Source: Nemertoderma westbladi (taxonomy: Eukaryota; Xenacoelomorpha; Nemertodermatida; Nemertodermatidae). Taken from it: DNA of 39,522 nt. Below the pieces are notes generated by a model that saw only the letters and a list, made by a program, of their open reading frames with translations, made no database searches and was not told the origin of the DNA. The DNA lies in NCBI GenBank assembly GCA_032718475.1, contig JAUCBJ010000461.1, positions 1 to 39,522 of the forward strand. The letters are read 5' to 3'. Positions 20,436 to 30,494 of this stretch are shown here, piece after piece; the first letter of the stretch is position 1, and the number at the start of each line of letters is the position of its first letter. The position numbers and the translations under genes were made by a program.

Positions 20436-20949
20436 TAAGGACAGATGCGCGTTGCGCCTCGCGCGCAGCTCTGATGGCTGTATTATCCATACCATGTGCC
20501 ATGTGTACACAGCTGCACAGTGACAGTAGGCCTACTGCCAGACCAGACTGCAGTAGGGCTTCTTCCAGTCTGCCAAAGTCTGGCAGTCAGCCAGTTGAGT
20601 TGCAAGTGCAACAGACTGCTGGCCTGACGGACGACGGTGACACAGACTGACAGACAGAACCATTCAAAGTGTTATGGGGAGTCCTCCAGCCAGCTTCCAG
20701 CCACTGGCCAGATTGCTGTACTGCAGTACTGTACTGTAGTACAGTAGTACCGGTCCGGTCTGCCGGTACCGTAAATATCTGAATGTGTAGGCCTGGCCTA
20801 CTACAACTGTACTAACAACTAAACCAGTAAACTAATATAACAAGAACAACCATATAACACCTCCCCTCTCTGAAACTAACGCTACTAACTAAAAGACTAA
20901 CTGAAACTAACTAAAAGGAATGCATATAAAATAAGCTAGAAATTTTAAT
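20436..20949. other. Intergenic, GTAC-palindrome-rich, no gene
   Basis: A cluster of CAGTACTGTACTGTAGTACAG-like self-complementary words lies at about 20,715-20,770, together with TACCGGT motifs. The open frame at 20366-20650 begins inside the transposon and resembles nothing known. Confidence 0.4.
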
Positions 20950-21400
20950 CTTGTTTTTAGCGGCGGGTGCCAAATTTTGGTGCCAGCCCCAAATTTTGAA
21001 ATATTTCAATTTTGTAAATTGATTATTTGAAGCTGTTTTTTCCGCAATAGGGGTTTTAAGCGTTCTAGTCTCGTTGGAATATATATGAATTGCACCAGGC
21101 ATATCATCAACGTTGTATTTTTCGGTGCAGTGTGCAAAATTTGGTACCAGTAAGAAATTTTGAAAATTCATTCAATAGTTCAATTGATTGTGACGACTCA
21201 TAGTCCTACAGTATCTTACATTTTACAGGTTTATGGGGGCTCTGAATTCAATGGAATAAATATTTATCTAACAACTATACATCTCAAACTTGTATTGTTC
21301 GGAAGTTATACGGATTTGTGAGGGTTCTGAACTCAATAAGTAAAAATTGCATAACAATTCTGAAACTTGTATTTTTCGGCGGTGGGTGAAAATTTTCAAC
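20950..21400. repeat. Diverged repeats ending in TTGTATTTTTCGG, about three copies
   Basis: Segments ending near 21,125, 21,303 and 21,380 share a GGGGNTYTGAAYTCAAT-like start followed by an AT-rich stretch and then TTGTATTKTTCGG. The last two copies are about 80 bp apart. The copies are heavily diverged. Confidence 0.45.
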
Positions 21401-22171
21401 AACATCGTTTATTGTTTTGGTTAGAAATTGCCGCCGCTGTACCCTGCTCTTTTCCTTCAATTGGAAGGTAAAAACATCGTTTGTTGATTCCCACCCACCT
21501 TCCCATCTTCTTTCATCGTCTGGGTATAAACTCCGCTGTATCAGCTGGCAATCAGGGCAATATGGGGCATGATAAAGTGTTTCGCCATATTCAGCAGTAC
21601 AGTACTGCACGCACAGAGGTACTGTACCTCTTCCTGCCTTCCCTTTAGCGTAACAAACAAACAATAAATATTTTAAATGTAATATACTAACAGTATCATT
21701 ATTCAATAATATTAATTATATTTAATATAATTAACTTTAACTATTAATATTGATAACTATTAACAAGAAAGATTACTAAAATATTGCAGCAAAGGCTGTA
21801 TTGTTTTTAATAAATGATTAATGTTTCAACACCAACTAAATCTGCAAAAGTTGTTTACATCTGAAACTATCCATCTTTGCTGGGGCCATCACACAACTTC
21901 CATACCCGCCATCCTTCATCCTACTGTATATCGCATTTTTAACATGCCTTTGCTGCATTGGCTGCATACCGGTATGCCTGAAGGCCTACTGCTATGTCAT
22001 ATGATGATACTGATACGTAACATGGCAACCTGATCCCCTATTGGCTATTTACCTACTGTATATCTCTTTATCCTGATTGGTTATAGGATCACATGCCGTC
22101 AGATCAGATCAGATCAGATAAGGACAGACGTTTTATTCTACCTCCTCATTTTGTTAACATGCAATATTATT
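21401..22171. other. Intergenic, with an unexplained open frame and an AGATC repeat
   Basis: A minus-strand open stretch (21284-21706, 140 codons) contains YGETLYHAPYCPDC and YPDDERRWEGG within DNA less AT-rich than its surroundings. I do not recognise it, and no splice sites decide whether it is an exon. The microsatellite (AGATC)4 lies at about 22,099-22,119, directly left of the foldback element. Confidence 0.3.
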
Positions 22172-22497
22172 GGGCAGTGCTAAAATGCACAAAGACCTAC
22201 ACGGACCCAAAAAAATGACCATTACACTATGAAGCAATGAGGCACCAACCCACTCCGACTCAGGAGATGTTGCACAGTGATAAATTAATGCTATCAAAGT
22301 TAATTCTGCGACAAATTATACAAATATAAGGAAAGCACTGAGCCACATAGAGCCAAAACCTAATTTTTTGGATAAATTTGGATCAGCTGATTGATTCTGA
22401 CTAACTTTTCCATGGTGATTTCTTATTGGTTACTTTGTATACCATCTACCCTGCCCTATTCACCTACTAATGTTAAGGATGGTAATAATATGCTTGC
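22172..22497. repeat. Unique outer part of the left arm of the foldback-like element
   Basis: Inverted copy of 25464-25787. Differences are scattered substitutions and short indels, for example GAGCCACATAGAGCC against GAGCCACAAAGAGCC. Confidence 0.8.
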
Positions 22498-22582
22498 GCA
22501 CGGACACACACCCACACACACACACACACACACCCCCCTACACACACCCCCCCACACACACACACACACACCCCTCCACACC
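22498..22582. repeat. (CA)n/(C)n simple repeat
   Basis: Imperfect ACACAC and CCCCC tracts sit between the unique arm and the 31-bp units. They may have grown from the CACACGGACCC part of the 31-bp unit, since the right arm lacks them. Confidence 0.85.
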
Positions 22583-22835
22583 CAAAGGATGTCATATACT
22601 TTGCACACGGACCCAAAAGATGTCAGATACTTTGCACACGGACCCAAAGGATGTCAGATTCTTTGAACACGGACCCAAAGGATGTCAGATACTTTGAACA
22701 CGGACCCAAATGTTGGCAGATACTTTGCACACGGACCCAAATGTTGGCTGATACTTTGCACACGGACCCAAACGATGTCAGATACTTTGCACACGGACCC
22801 GAAGGATGTCAGATACTTTGCACACGGACCCAAAC
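22577..22835 (+). repeat. 31-bp minisatellite, left array, about 8 units
   Basis: The unit is CCCAAAGGATGTCAGATACT followed by TTGCACACGGA. The variants CAAATGTTGGCAGATAC and CAAACGATGTCAG are present. Orientation is opposite to the array at 24038-25464. Some units have TTTGAACAC instead of TTTGCACAC. Confidence 0.9.
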
Positions 22836-22872
22836 TCACAAATTCCAGAAACAAATCTAACTCACTGAGATA

Positions 22873-23570
22873 CAGTACAGGCCACCAGAAAACGCAGATT
22901 TGTACAATTGTGAACACATTTTATCAAATGTGTACCAGTGTAATGTAATGTTGTTGAACGGGACAATTGAACATAATTGAATTGGCAACAACCAAAATTT
23001 TTTCGCCAAAGGATACAATTGAATACTTTTGAAACGCTTAGTAATCTGGAAACTCTCTGTAGTTTGCCGCGAACTGTCACTCACTGCAGCTGGAAATGCG
23101 ATAAGGATTTTGTTTACCTTTATAGTGTGCGGTTAATAGTGTCTAGTAGGCAGGCCTATAGTTAGTGATGTTAAGGCATCTTCTGGTGTTTCTCTGTGCC
23201 CTCTCGGTGTCAGACTAATGGCGCGACATCTCCCTGCACTAAATTAATTATTCAATGGTCTAGGCTCCTCCATCCATATACCCATCCACTCCCATACACT
23301 CCATGAACCTCCATGTGGTCTTGTATGTAGTTCTCTCTCTACCAATACAGCCCATGTCCGCAATGTTACGCCCTGGGGGCTCTCTCATCTACCTGATATC
23401 AGACATACAGGCGCACCGCACACAAAGCCTTTGTCGGTCCCAGCAAGTTAGCCTCCTGCTGTGTGATCTAGAAGATAACTCGCCATAACCTGCCAATCAG
23501 ATGACTTGAACAAATGTGTTCACATGTGATCACATTGGATGAAATCTGCTTTTTCTGGTGGCCTGTACTG
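22873..23570. mobile_element. 698-bp TA-flanked MITE inserted at the inner edge of the left arm
   Basis: The ends CAGTACAGGCCACCAGAAAA and their complement at 23570 are flanked by TA at 22871-22872 and 23571-23572. Pairing continues imperfectly for about 50 bp, including GCAGATTT and GTGAACACATTT. There is no coding capacity. It is likely a Tc1/mariner-type non-autonomous element. Confidence 0.65.
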
Positions 23571-24037
23571 TACCTATGTGTATGGCCAAGTTAACCTGTA
23601 CATTTCGTTTTTCTAACTACTCTGCTACATTGAAAAAATGAAGCTTATAAAAATCAAGTTTCGACTCATCGGAGATTTGAAAAAAAATGAAAAATATTAA
23701 TCAGCAGTTGACTTTGGAGCAAAATTAATGGAATTTTTGGATTCAGCACCAAAAATTACCCCTAAGAGGACATTTTTAGCCAACCTACACTATATATTTG
23801 ATCAAATATATGTGTTTTATTACATAATGTCTATTCGCGAGCGAGGGTTTTTCGTGTCGCGAATGACCGGAAGAGCCCATCTTCAAGAGGGTGTATCTCA
23901 AGAACCCCTTAAGATATTGATCCAAAATTTTGCAGGTCTTATACTAGTATATAGAACTACACTTGCTAGGAGTTTCAAGAAAATCTGAGATGGTTGCTTA
24001 AATGGCCTGGATGACTTGATATGGAATAACCCGCTGG
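23571..24037. other. Spacer of the foldback-like element, no gene
   Basis: AT-rich sequence between the inserted MITE and the right array. An 86-codon plus frame at 23728-23988 has no recognisable family. Nothing like a transposase is visible. Confidence 0.45.
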
Positions 24038-25464
24038 GCAAAAGTGCCAACATTTGGGTCCGTGTTCAAAGTATCTGACATCCTTTGGGTCCGTGTTCAA
24101 AGAATCTGACATCCTTTGGGTCCGTGTGCAAAGTATCTGACATCGTTTGGGTCCATGTGCAAAGTATATGACATCCTTTGGACCCGTGTGCAAAGTATCT
24201 GTCAACATTTGGGTTCGTGTGCAAAGTATCTGACATATTTTGGGTCTGTGTGCAAAGTATATGACATCCTTTGGGTCCGTGTGCAAAGTATCTGCCAATA
24301 TTTGGGTCCGTGTGCAAAGTATCTGACATCTTTTGGGTCCGTGTGCAAAGTATCTGCCAATATTTGGGTTCGTGTGCAAAGTATATGACATCCTTTGGGT
24401 CCGTGTGCAAAGTATATGACATTCTTTGGGTCCGTGTGCAAAGCATCTGACATCCTTTGGGTCCGTGTGCAAAGTATCTGCCAACATTTGCGTCCGTGTG
24501 CAAAGTATCTGCCAACATTTGAGTCCGTGTGCAAAGTATCTGACATCCTTTGGGTCCGTGTGCAAAGTATATGACATCCTTTGGGTCCGTGTGCAAAGTA
24601 TCTGCCAACATTTGGGTCCGTGTGCAAAGTATCTGACATCTTTTGGGTCCGTGTGCAAAGTATATGACATCCTTTGGGTCCGTGTGCAAAGTATATGACA
24701 TTCTTTGGGTCCGTGTGCAAAGCATCTGACATCCTTTGGGTCCGTGTGCAAAGTATCTGCCAACATTTGCGTCCGTGTGCAAAGTATCTGCCAACATTTG
24801 AGTCCGTGTGCAAAGTATCTGACATCCTTTGGGTCCGTGTGCAAAGTATATGATATCCTTTGGGTCCGTGTGCAAAGTATATGACATCCTTTGGGTCCGT
24901 GTGCAAAGTATCTGAGATCCTTTGGGTCCGTGTGCAAAGTATATGCCAACATTTGGGTCCGTGTGCAAAGTATCTGTCATCTTTTGGGTCCGTGTGCAAA
25001 GTATCTGCCAACATTTGGGTTCGTGTGCAAAGTATCTGACATATTTTGGGTCCGTGTGCAAAGTATATGACATCCTTTGGGTCCGTGTGCAAAGTATGGC
25101 CAATATTTGGGTCCGTGTGCAAAGTATCTGACATCTTTTGGGTCCATGTGCAAAGTATATGACATCCTTTGGGTCCGTGTACAAGGTATCTGCCAACATT
25201 TGGGTCCGTGTGCAAAGTATCTGACACCCTTTGGGTCCGTGTGCAAAGTATCTGACATCGTTTGGGTCCGTGTGCAAAGTATCTGCCAACATTTGGGTCC
25301 GTATGCAAAGTATCTGCCAACATTTGGGTCCGTGTTCAAAGTATCTGACATCCTTTGGGTCCGTATTCAAAGAATCTGACATCCTTTGGGTCCGTGTGCA
25401 AAGTATCTGACATCTTTTGGGTCCGTGTGCAAAGTATATGACATCCTTTGGGTCCGTGTGCAAC
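24038..25464 (-). repeat. 31-bp minisatellite, right array, about 46 units
   Basis: The plus-strand unit is GGGTCCGTGTGCAAAGTATC followed by TGACATCCTTT, 31 bases. Two main unit types alternate irregularly: one ends ACATCCTTT, the other CCAACATTT. A nine-unit block is duplicated: the rare ACATTCTTTGGG variant at about 24,420 recurs 279 bp later at about 24,699 with the same following series of units. Because 31 is not a multiple of three and the unit has no stop on the minus strand, all three minus frames stay open, giving 31-residue peptide repeats that are not evidence of a gene. Confidence 0.95.
24421..24978. repeat. 279-bp (9 x 31) higher-order duplication within the right array
   Basis: Unit-by-unit variants, including ACATTCTTT, GCAAAGCATC, CATTTGCGTCC and CATTTGAGTCC, occur in the same order twice, 279 bases apart. 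Similarity of the second copy fades near its right end. Confidence 0.8.
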
Positions 25465-25787
25465 GCATATTATTACCTTCATTAACATTAGTAGGTGAAT
25501 AAGGCATGGTAGATGGTATACAAAGTAACCAATAAGAAATCACCATGGAAAAGTTAGTCAGAATCAATCAGCTGATCCAAATTTATCCAAAAAATTAGGT
25601 TTTGGCTCTTTGTGGCTCAGTGCTTTCCTTTATATTTGCATAATTTGTCGCAGAATTAACTTTGATAGCATTAATTTATCACTGTGCAACATCTCCTGAG
25701 TCGGAGTGGGTTGGTGCCTCATTGCTTCATAGTGTAATGGTCGATTTTTTGGGTCCGTGTGGGTCTTTGTGCATTTTAGCACTGCCC
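25464..25787. repeat. Unique outer part of the right arm of the foldback-like element
   Basis: Inverted copy of 22172-22497, ending GCACTGCCC at 25787. Confidence 0.8.
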
Positions 25788-27098
25788 AATAATAGTGCCT
25801 GTTTATGAATGCTTTCAGTGGTTATGGGGCAGCTCCGTTTGATTGGTTGTTATGTGAGTGCTTGCTATTCTAGGCCACATTTCATATTTGTAGGCACTGA
25901 ATCAAAAACACTCAATGTATCTTAGTAGTTTACATTTAAATATTAGCGGTCTGCCGCCTGCTGGTGGCTCTATGTACTCTAACCAACTTACCTAATGAGT
26001 GATTGTTTGCAGTGGATTGTTTACAGGCAATATTATTGGATGTTCAGAAAATGAGTGCTTGGGATTTTACTCTCATGGTTACTCTCATTTTAACATAGGC
26101 CTATTCACTTAACTTCGCGAATATTTAATTTCGATATTCACCATCTAAGGTACCTCTTAAAGGAAATTAGCAGGTCATAATGGCATGCTTTTCTAAACAA
26201 AACAATAAACTAAATTTAGGAACACAGTTTACGGTAAAATTTATACTTCCAGGAACTCATTTTTCAATATTCATTTGATAATAACCCTGGGAAATCTGAA
26301 ACGACACTCCAATTGGAAATTTCCACGTCCATTTGTTTGTTTGTTGGACTTTTGCTGGGTTTTTTTTCGGAACAATTATACCTACAGTACAACACAACTA
26401 CAAGTATATTATCAGCTTTCGTTTAACTCATAAAATAAAAATTATGCATCATTTCACCGGTTGACTGGTAGGTTTCTGTTGAATATTTAAATTCTCCATT
26501 GAAAACAAAGAAATTGGTTAATCTACATGAATTTTATGTATACTTTTTATTCATCCTGTTATGTATGTGAAAGAATAACTGAATAGGCCTACAGGTATTA
26601 CCAGTGCTGTGTAGAGAGAGAGAGCTGGGCTACATTTGATTCATAATTATTGCAATGCAACGAAATAAAAACCTCTAAACCCATATTATTGAAAGCAGCA
26701 ATAATTGTTCAATTAGCGTGCAAAATCTCGAATGTTTGAAACATAATTTTGGAAACTATGTATTTTTTTAACAGCGTTTTTGAATGAGAAAAAATAATAA
26801 GATTATAAAATTGTAAGTATATTTGAATAACATCATTTTATTCCGAACAGAATGAGCCAACAATGAGCTCCGTACGATTGAAACTCGCGAAGTTATAGCC
26901 AAAATAAGCTGCTGCTTAATTTTAAAACATGGACTTTAGTTGTGTTTCAGATTTCAAGCAATATGCTAAAGATTTGTAGAAAAATATGAGGGGGGGGGGG
27001 GGGGGGGGGGGTCAGTGTCATCAGAAAATGACACTATTTCGGGTCATGGTGATTAGAAGTTCAAATTTTTCAATTATTTATGATTCACTAAGAGATAA
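25788..27098. other. Intergenic, no gene recognised
   Basis: AT-rich sequence with no convincing coding stretch. A GAGAGAGAGAG tract lies at about 26,612. The run at 26990-27011 is listed separately. TTTTCTAAACAAAACAATAA at about 26,191 matches a segment near 3,124. Confidence 0.4.
26990..27011. repeat. Homopolymer run of 22 G
   Basis: Uninterrupted run of 22 guanines followed by TCAG. Possible quadruplex; exact length uncertain. Confidence 0.9.
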
Positions 27099-27100
27099 TA

Positions 27101-27255
27101 ACTATTTACATACTTGTGTGTAAAGTAGCACTTTACAGTGTGATGATCCGAGTGGCTTTGTTACACGAACGAACGTTAGTGAGTGAGTGAAAATAAAGCC
27201 ACGAGTATCAGAACAGTGTAAAGTACTTTGCAACAAGTATGTATGTAGTTTTATT
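27101..27255. repeat. Foldback with about 58-bp imperfect arms
   Basis: The arm at about 27,101-27,160 (with TTACATACTTG and GAGTGGCTTT) is the imperfect complement of about 27,196-27,255 (AAAGCCACGAG and CAAGTATGTA). The loop is about 35 bases and includes GAACGAACGTTAGTGAGTGAG. Probably a short MITE. Confidence 0.7.
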
Positions 27256-27510
27256 CTAAAATTTTAACATTACGAAATGATTTTACATATACATTATATA
27301 TAAGTAATAGAAACTGCACAAATTTTATTAGTTGCTGTATAAATAAATGTAAAAATTACATAAATTATGTTATAAATAAGTTAGCTTATATTTATGGTGG
27401 CGTTTGAATCCATGTTAATAATTTAGCTTCTGGTTATTAATAGCTATACACCCCGCCTACGGGTAGGTAATGCAGTAGGCCTATATGGCTGTCAGGCAAA
27501 TCTCCACCTA

Positions 27511-27597
27511 TTGTTTACGTGGTAACCAATGACGGCGTTAAGTAATGGTCCCTTAGTGGACATTACTTAACGCCGTGATTGGTTACCACGTAAACAA
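27511..27597. repeat. Foldback with about 40-bp nearly perfect arms and a 5-base loop
   Basis: Bases 27511-27552 pair with 27558-27597 with one mismatch and two bulged bases. The arm contains GTTTACGTGGTAACCAAT and CGGCGTTAAGTAATG. A stray third copy of the inner motif, ACGGCGTTGAGTAATG, lies at about 27,693. Confidence 0.85.
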
Positions 27598-28774
27598 TAA
27601 CACCAAATACAATACTGAATGTACAGGCCAATAAAATGCTGTAATGTCCTTTAAAGTTGTAAAGTGCTAAATAACAACTCGCTGCTAATACTAACGGCGT
27701 TGAGTAATGTTACAATTTTGGAATAAATATAATAATCCAGTATACAGTTACTGTACTCTACTTTCTGAAATTTTGCCATTAATCTTCAGAGCTGATATAA
27801 GGAATTTAACTTTCCGCTTCGAGTTACATATATGAACATTTCCTCAGAACTGTCAGGGTCAGATGAGTTGAATTTCCCCCAGAGGCGTAGCTAGGGGTTG
27901 TGGCGCTGGGTGCAAGCACAGTTTTTTGGCGCCCCATAAAATAACACAAAAATGTCATACACATCACAAGAAACGAGATCAATAAACACCCCATGTTGTA
28001 TCTCAGAGGGGGGGGGGGGGGGGGGATACTGGCTTGGAAGTCAACATTTTGAAATGCTTACTGCACCAAAGAATGATTAAGTATAAAAAAGTGTAAGATA
28101 CTGTACATTATGGGTGGACTATAATGAATTGTAATATTGTAAAAAAAAAATTCAAGTTTGACGCCCCTTAGCGGCCAGAGTCAAAATTTTTTTAATAAAA
28201 TTTATTTAATCAGCATGGCCGATTATGTGGAACAATTCGAGCTGAATTTTATTTTCGTACTTTTCATGGGAATTACCGCTATTTTTCAAAGTAATTTAAA
28301 AAAAAGCCTGTTTTTTTCGTCAAAAATGTTATAACACAAACAGATGAACAATTGCAAAACTAAAAAAAACTGCTCGAATTTTTTATTATTGCGCACACTA
28401 ATGGCTTTCATTTGATACCCAAAACTTACAAATTAGTTGAAAAACGGCGGCGAAGATGTGATTTAAAAATGAAACGGATTTTACTTTTCTTGAAATCTAC
28501 GTAGTTAGTCTGTTTGTCTGTCAGAAATATAAGAAAAGGGCACACCATCTAGCTATTTAGTTATAGGGGTTTTCCTGGTCGCAGAATTCAATTCGAGTGT
28601 CAGATTTAACATTTGATGACTTCCAAATTGTCTGTATAGCTGTCAGGCTGTCGGTACAGTAGGTGCAGTTAGCGTAGGCCTACAGTAGGCCTACTGTATA
28701 CAGTATGTGTACCAGTGATGCAAGAGAACAACGGAACCAGTTGTAGTGGGGTATAGGAAGTTGATTCAGTACAA
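27598..28774. other. Intergenic, with a hAT-like terminal fragment and a G run
   Basis: Bases 27882-27945 (CAGAGGCGTAGCTAGGGGTT, then GGCGCTGGGTGC and GGCGCCCC) strongly resemble the 5' end of common animal hAT repeats. No matching 3' end was found, so it appears to be a fragment. The sequence at about 28,150-28,500 looks like further old repeat. TAGGCCTA occurs twice at about 28,676-28,692. No gene is recognised. Confidence 0.45.
28008..28025. repeat. Homopolymer run of 18 G
   Basis: Uninterrupted run of 18 guanines; possible quadruplex, exact length uncertain. Confidence 0.9.
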
Positions 28775-29222
28775 ATCCAGTGATGTGAGTTTTTTTATCA
28801 TTTATTCTTGATCAGTATAGCTTTTATATTTTAGTAGACCTTGTTATTATTATTATTATTATTATAAATTTAATTATATTTATTTGTTTTTTAGTAGGTA
28901 AACGGAGTTCTAGAATTAGTTTAAAGAGCTATAGCTAATTGTTCTAATGTAGAAGTCAAAGAAGTATCTCGTACATAGTTATTCCGCTATAACCAGTTGT
29001 ATTCTCCCCTACCCTAAAAGGTGGCGATAGTGTGTATTTGTAAATCGGAATATCGAAATTTACTGTCTTATGTAACATAAAGTTATATTCATTCCCTGTT
29101 TTAACAACTCGCTATATATACAATCATTACCTAACTATGTATAAACACTAACCACTAGCCCCACCCACCACCCTATAATATATTTAAAGGCTTTGCGGAT
29201 ATCATCGCTTAATATTTTGGTG

Positions 29223-29253
29223 GTTCACCCAGCCATTGCATGGCTGGGTGAAC
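29223..29253. other. Conserved 31-bp hairpin of the tandem unit (14-bp arms, TGC loop)
   Basis: GTTCACCCAGCCAT pairs perfectly with ATGGCTGGGTGAAC across a TGC loop. It is unchanged in all six complete units (starts 29223, 30978, 32730, 34461, 36198, 37937), even where nearby sequence varies. Confidence 0.9.
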
Positions 29254-30444
29254 AAATGATTTAAATTTCAAAGATAAATCTTAAAGTATGTCTGAAAATG
29301 TCCCCATAGACTTTGCTTATAATGTACGAATTACAATTTAATATAAAAATACTCTTATTCCATGCTTTAGGCCAAAGATCATAAAGATCATGATCAAAGA
29401 TCATAAAAATGACCCTTTTGGATAAATTGACTAAAATAGTGTATATCGTCCACTAGCGAACCCGTATCGACCAAAAAGTTTCGAATTTTAAATCAATATC
29501 GCTCATTTTGCTTTTTCGGTATATTTTCGCCTATTTCCCAAAGGTGGCGATTCGCCTCAGATATTCGACTAGGTGGTCGGGAGCCCAATTTTACGAAAAT
29601 CCATTTATCTCGGCTTCCGCTGGGTCTTTTCGAAAATTTAAAAAATTGGCGAGCTCCTCCCGTTGTTTCCCATCGATTAGCACCGTTAATTTCGAGATTC
29701 GATTAATTAATTCGCTCTTAATTAGCGCTAATTGCTAATTACTGCATTTTTTAACGATTCGTTAATTTTCCTCCATATCTCGAGAACTTCTTAATTTACG
29801 ATCCTGGGACCGCTTCCGTTGGATAGAGCTCGAGCTTCCCTACCATATCTCTTGTACATGTTTTAACTTAAAACCGTTCCTTCCCGTAGTAATAGGCGAA
29901 AATAATATCGTCCAATCGGAAAGCTTCGTTGGCCCCGTAGACCCCCTAGAATTAATTTTTTTCAAATTTTTATCGGGTCCGTCTAGCATAATTCGGGGGT
30001 GAGGAACATTTTCTACTTTCAAACTTTTCTCAAATTCCCACTCCTTCCGGTCGTATTTCGCCAAAGATCGTAAAGATCGTGTTCGATCAGCTACCGATCG
30101 GCCCCTATAGGTCGAGTCGTTCCAAAAAAAGAATGAGCTGGACTAACATCTATACCCCCTACACGATCCCGTTGGCCGCTAGTCTCCATCTATAGCCAGT
30201 TTGGCTGTAGCGTTTGGCGGGAAATTCAAATTTCTAAAACGTTCCATTGGGCCCAACTCGAAAACCGTCGGTCGGATTCGCTCGAAATCAAAATTTAGAA
30301 AGTTAATAGGGGGTCTATCCACCTACTGGGATGGTCGGCTTGCCCCCTAAGCGCCCCCTTATACCCTAACTCGCCCAATATACCCCCCTTTCTTCCACAT
30401 TCCCGGATTTTTAGTATTGGGTGAGGTGTATATAGTAGTTAGTG

Positions 30445-30475
30445 AGGGCTAAAGCCCTTTTCCGCCTTGCGGCGG
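30445..30475. other. Double GC-rich hairpin near the unit end
   Basis: AGGGCTAAAGCCCT and CCGCCTTGCGGCGG are adjacent self-complementary words separated by three T and followed by an A-rich stretch. The pair recurs near the end of every complete unit. In the second hairpin the loop varies (TTGC or TTAC), and in unit 2 the outer C-G pair is replaced by T-A. Confidence 0.85.
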
Positions 30476-30494
30476 TTAAAAAACAACCTCTGTC

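Larger units (their letters stand above)
22172..25787. mobile_element. 3.6-kb foldback-like element with 31-bp minisatellite arms
   Basis: The left end starts GGGCAGTGCTAAAATGCAC at 22172 and the right end finishes with its complement at 25787. About 325 bp of unique arm (22172-22497 and 25464-25787) are inverted copies at roughly 90-95 percent identity. Each unique arm is followed inward by an array of the same 31-bp unit in opposite orientation. The flanks AATATTATT and AATAATAGT match at 7 of 9 bases, a weak candidate duplication. Long inverted repeats made of short tandem repeats are the defining trait of foldback elements such as Drosophila FB and sea urchin TU. FB arms also contain a 31-bp repeat class, although I see no basis for claiming sequence homology. 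No transposase is present in the spacer. Confidence 0.7.
28775..30494. repeat. Tandem unit 1 (leader type A)
   Basis: First unit; its left edge is the array boundary. The leader contains ATTCTTGATCAGTATAGC. The long minus frame of the other units is cut short here by a TAG. Hairpin at 29223-29253; GC hairpins at 30445-30458 and 30462-30475. Confidence 0.9.

Noticed and set aside
22391-22948. Short plus- and minus-strand open frames in the left 31-bp array and CA repeat
   Set aside because: Same cause as above: periodic sequence without stops, no start context or family similarity.
24038-25464. CRISPR-like array
   Set aside because: The repeat length of 31 is in range, but units abut with no unique spacers and the context is a eukaryotic foldback element.
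23975-25567. Minus-strand open frames of 465, 373, 325 and 124 residues in overlapping frames
   Set aside because: They are translations of the 31-bp minisatellite in each of three frames. The repeat period alone explains their length, and the peptides are the same repeat permuted.
27882-27945. Complete hAT transposon
   Set aside because: Only one terminal segment is recognisable. No complementary end, target duplication or transposase was found nearby.
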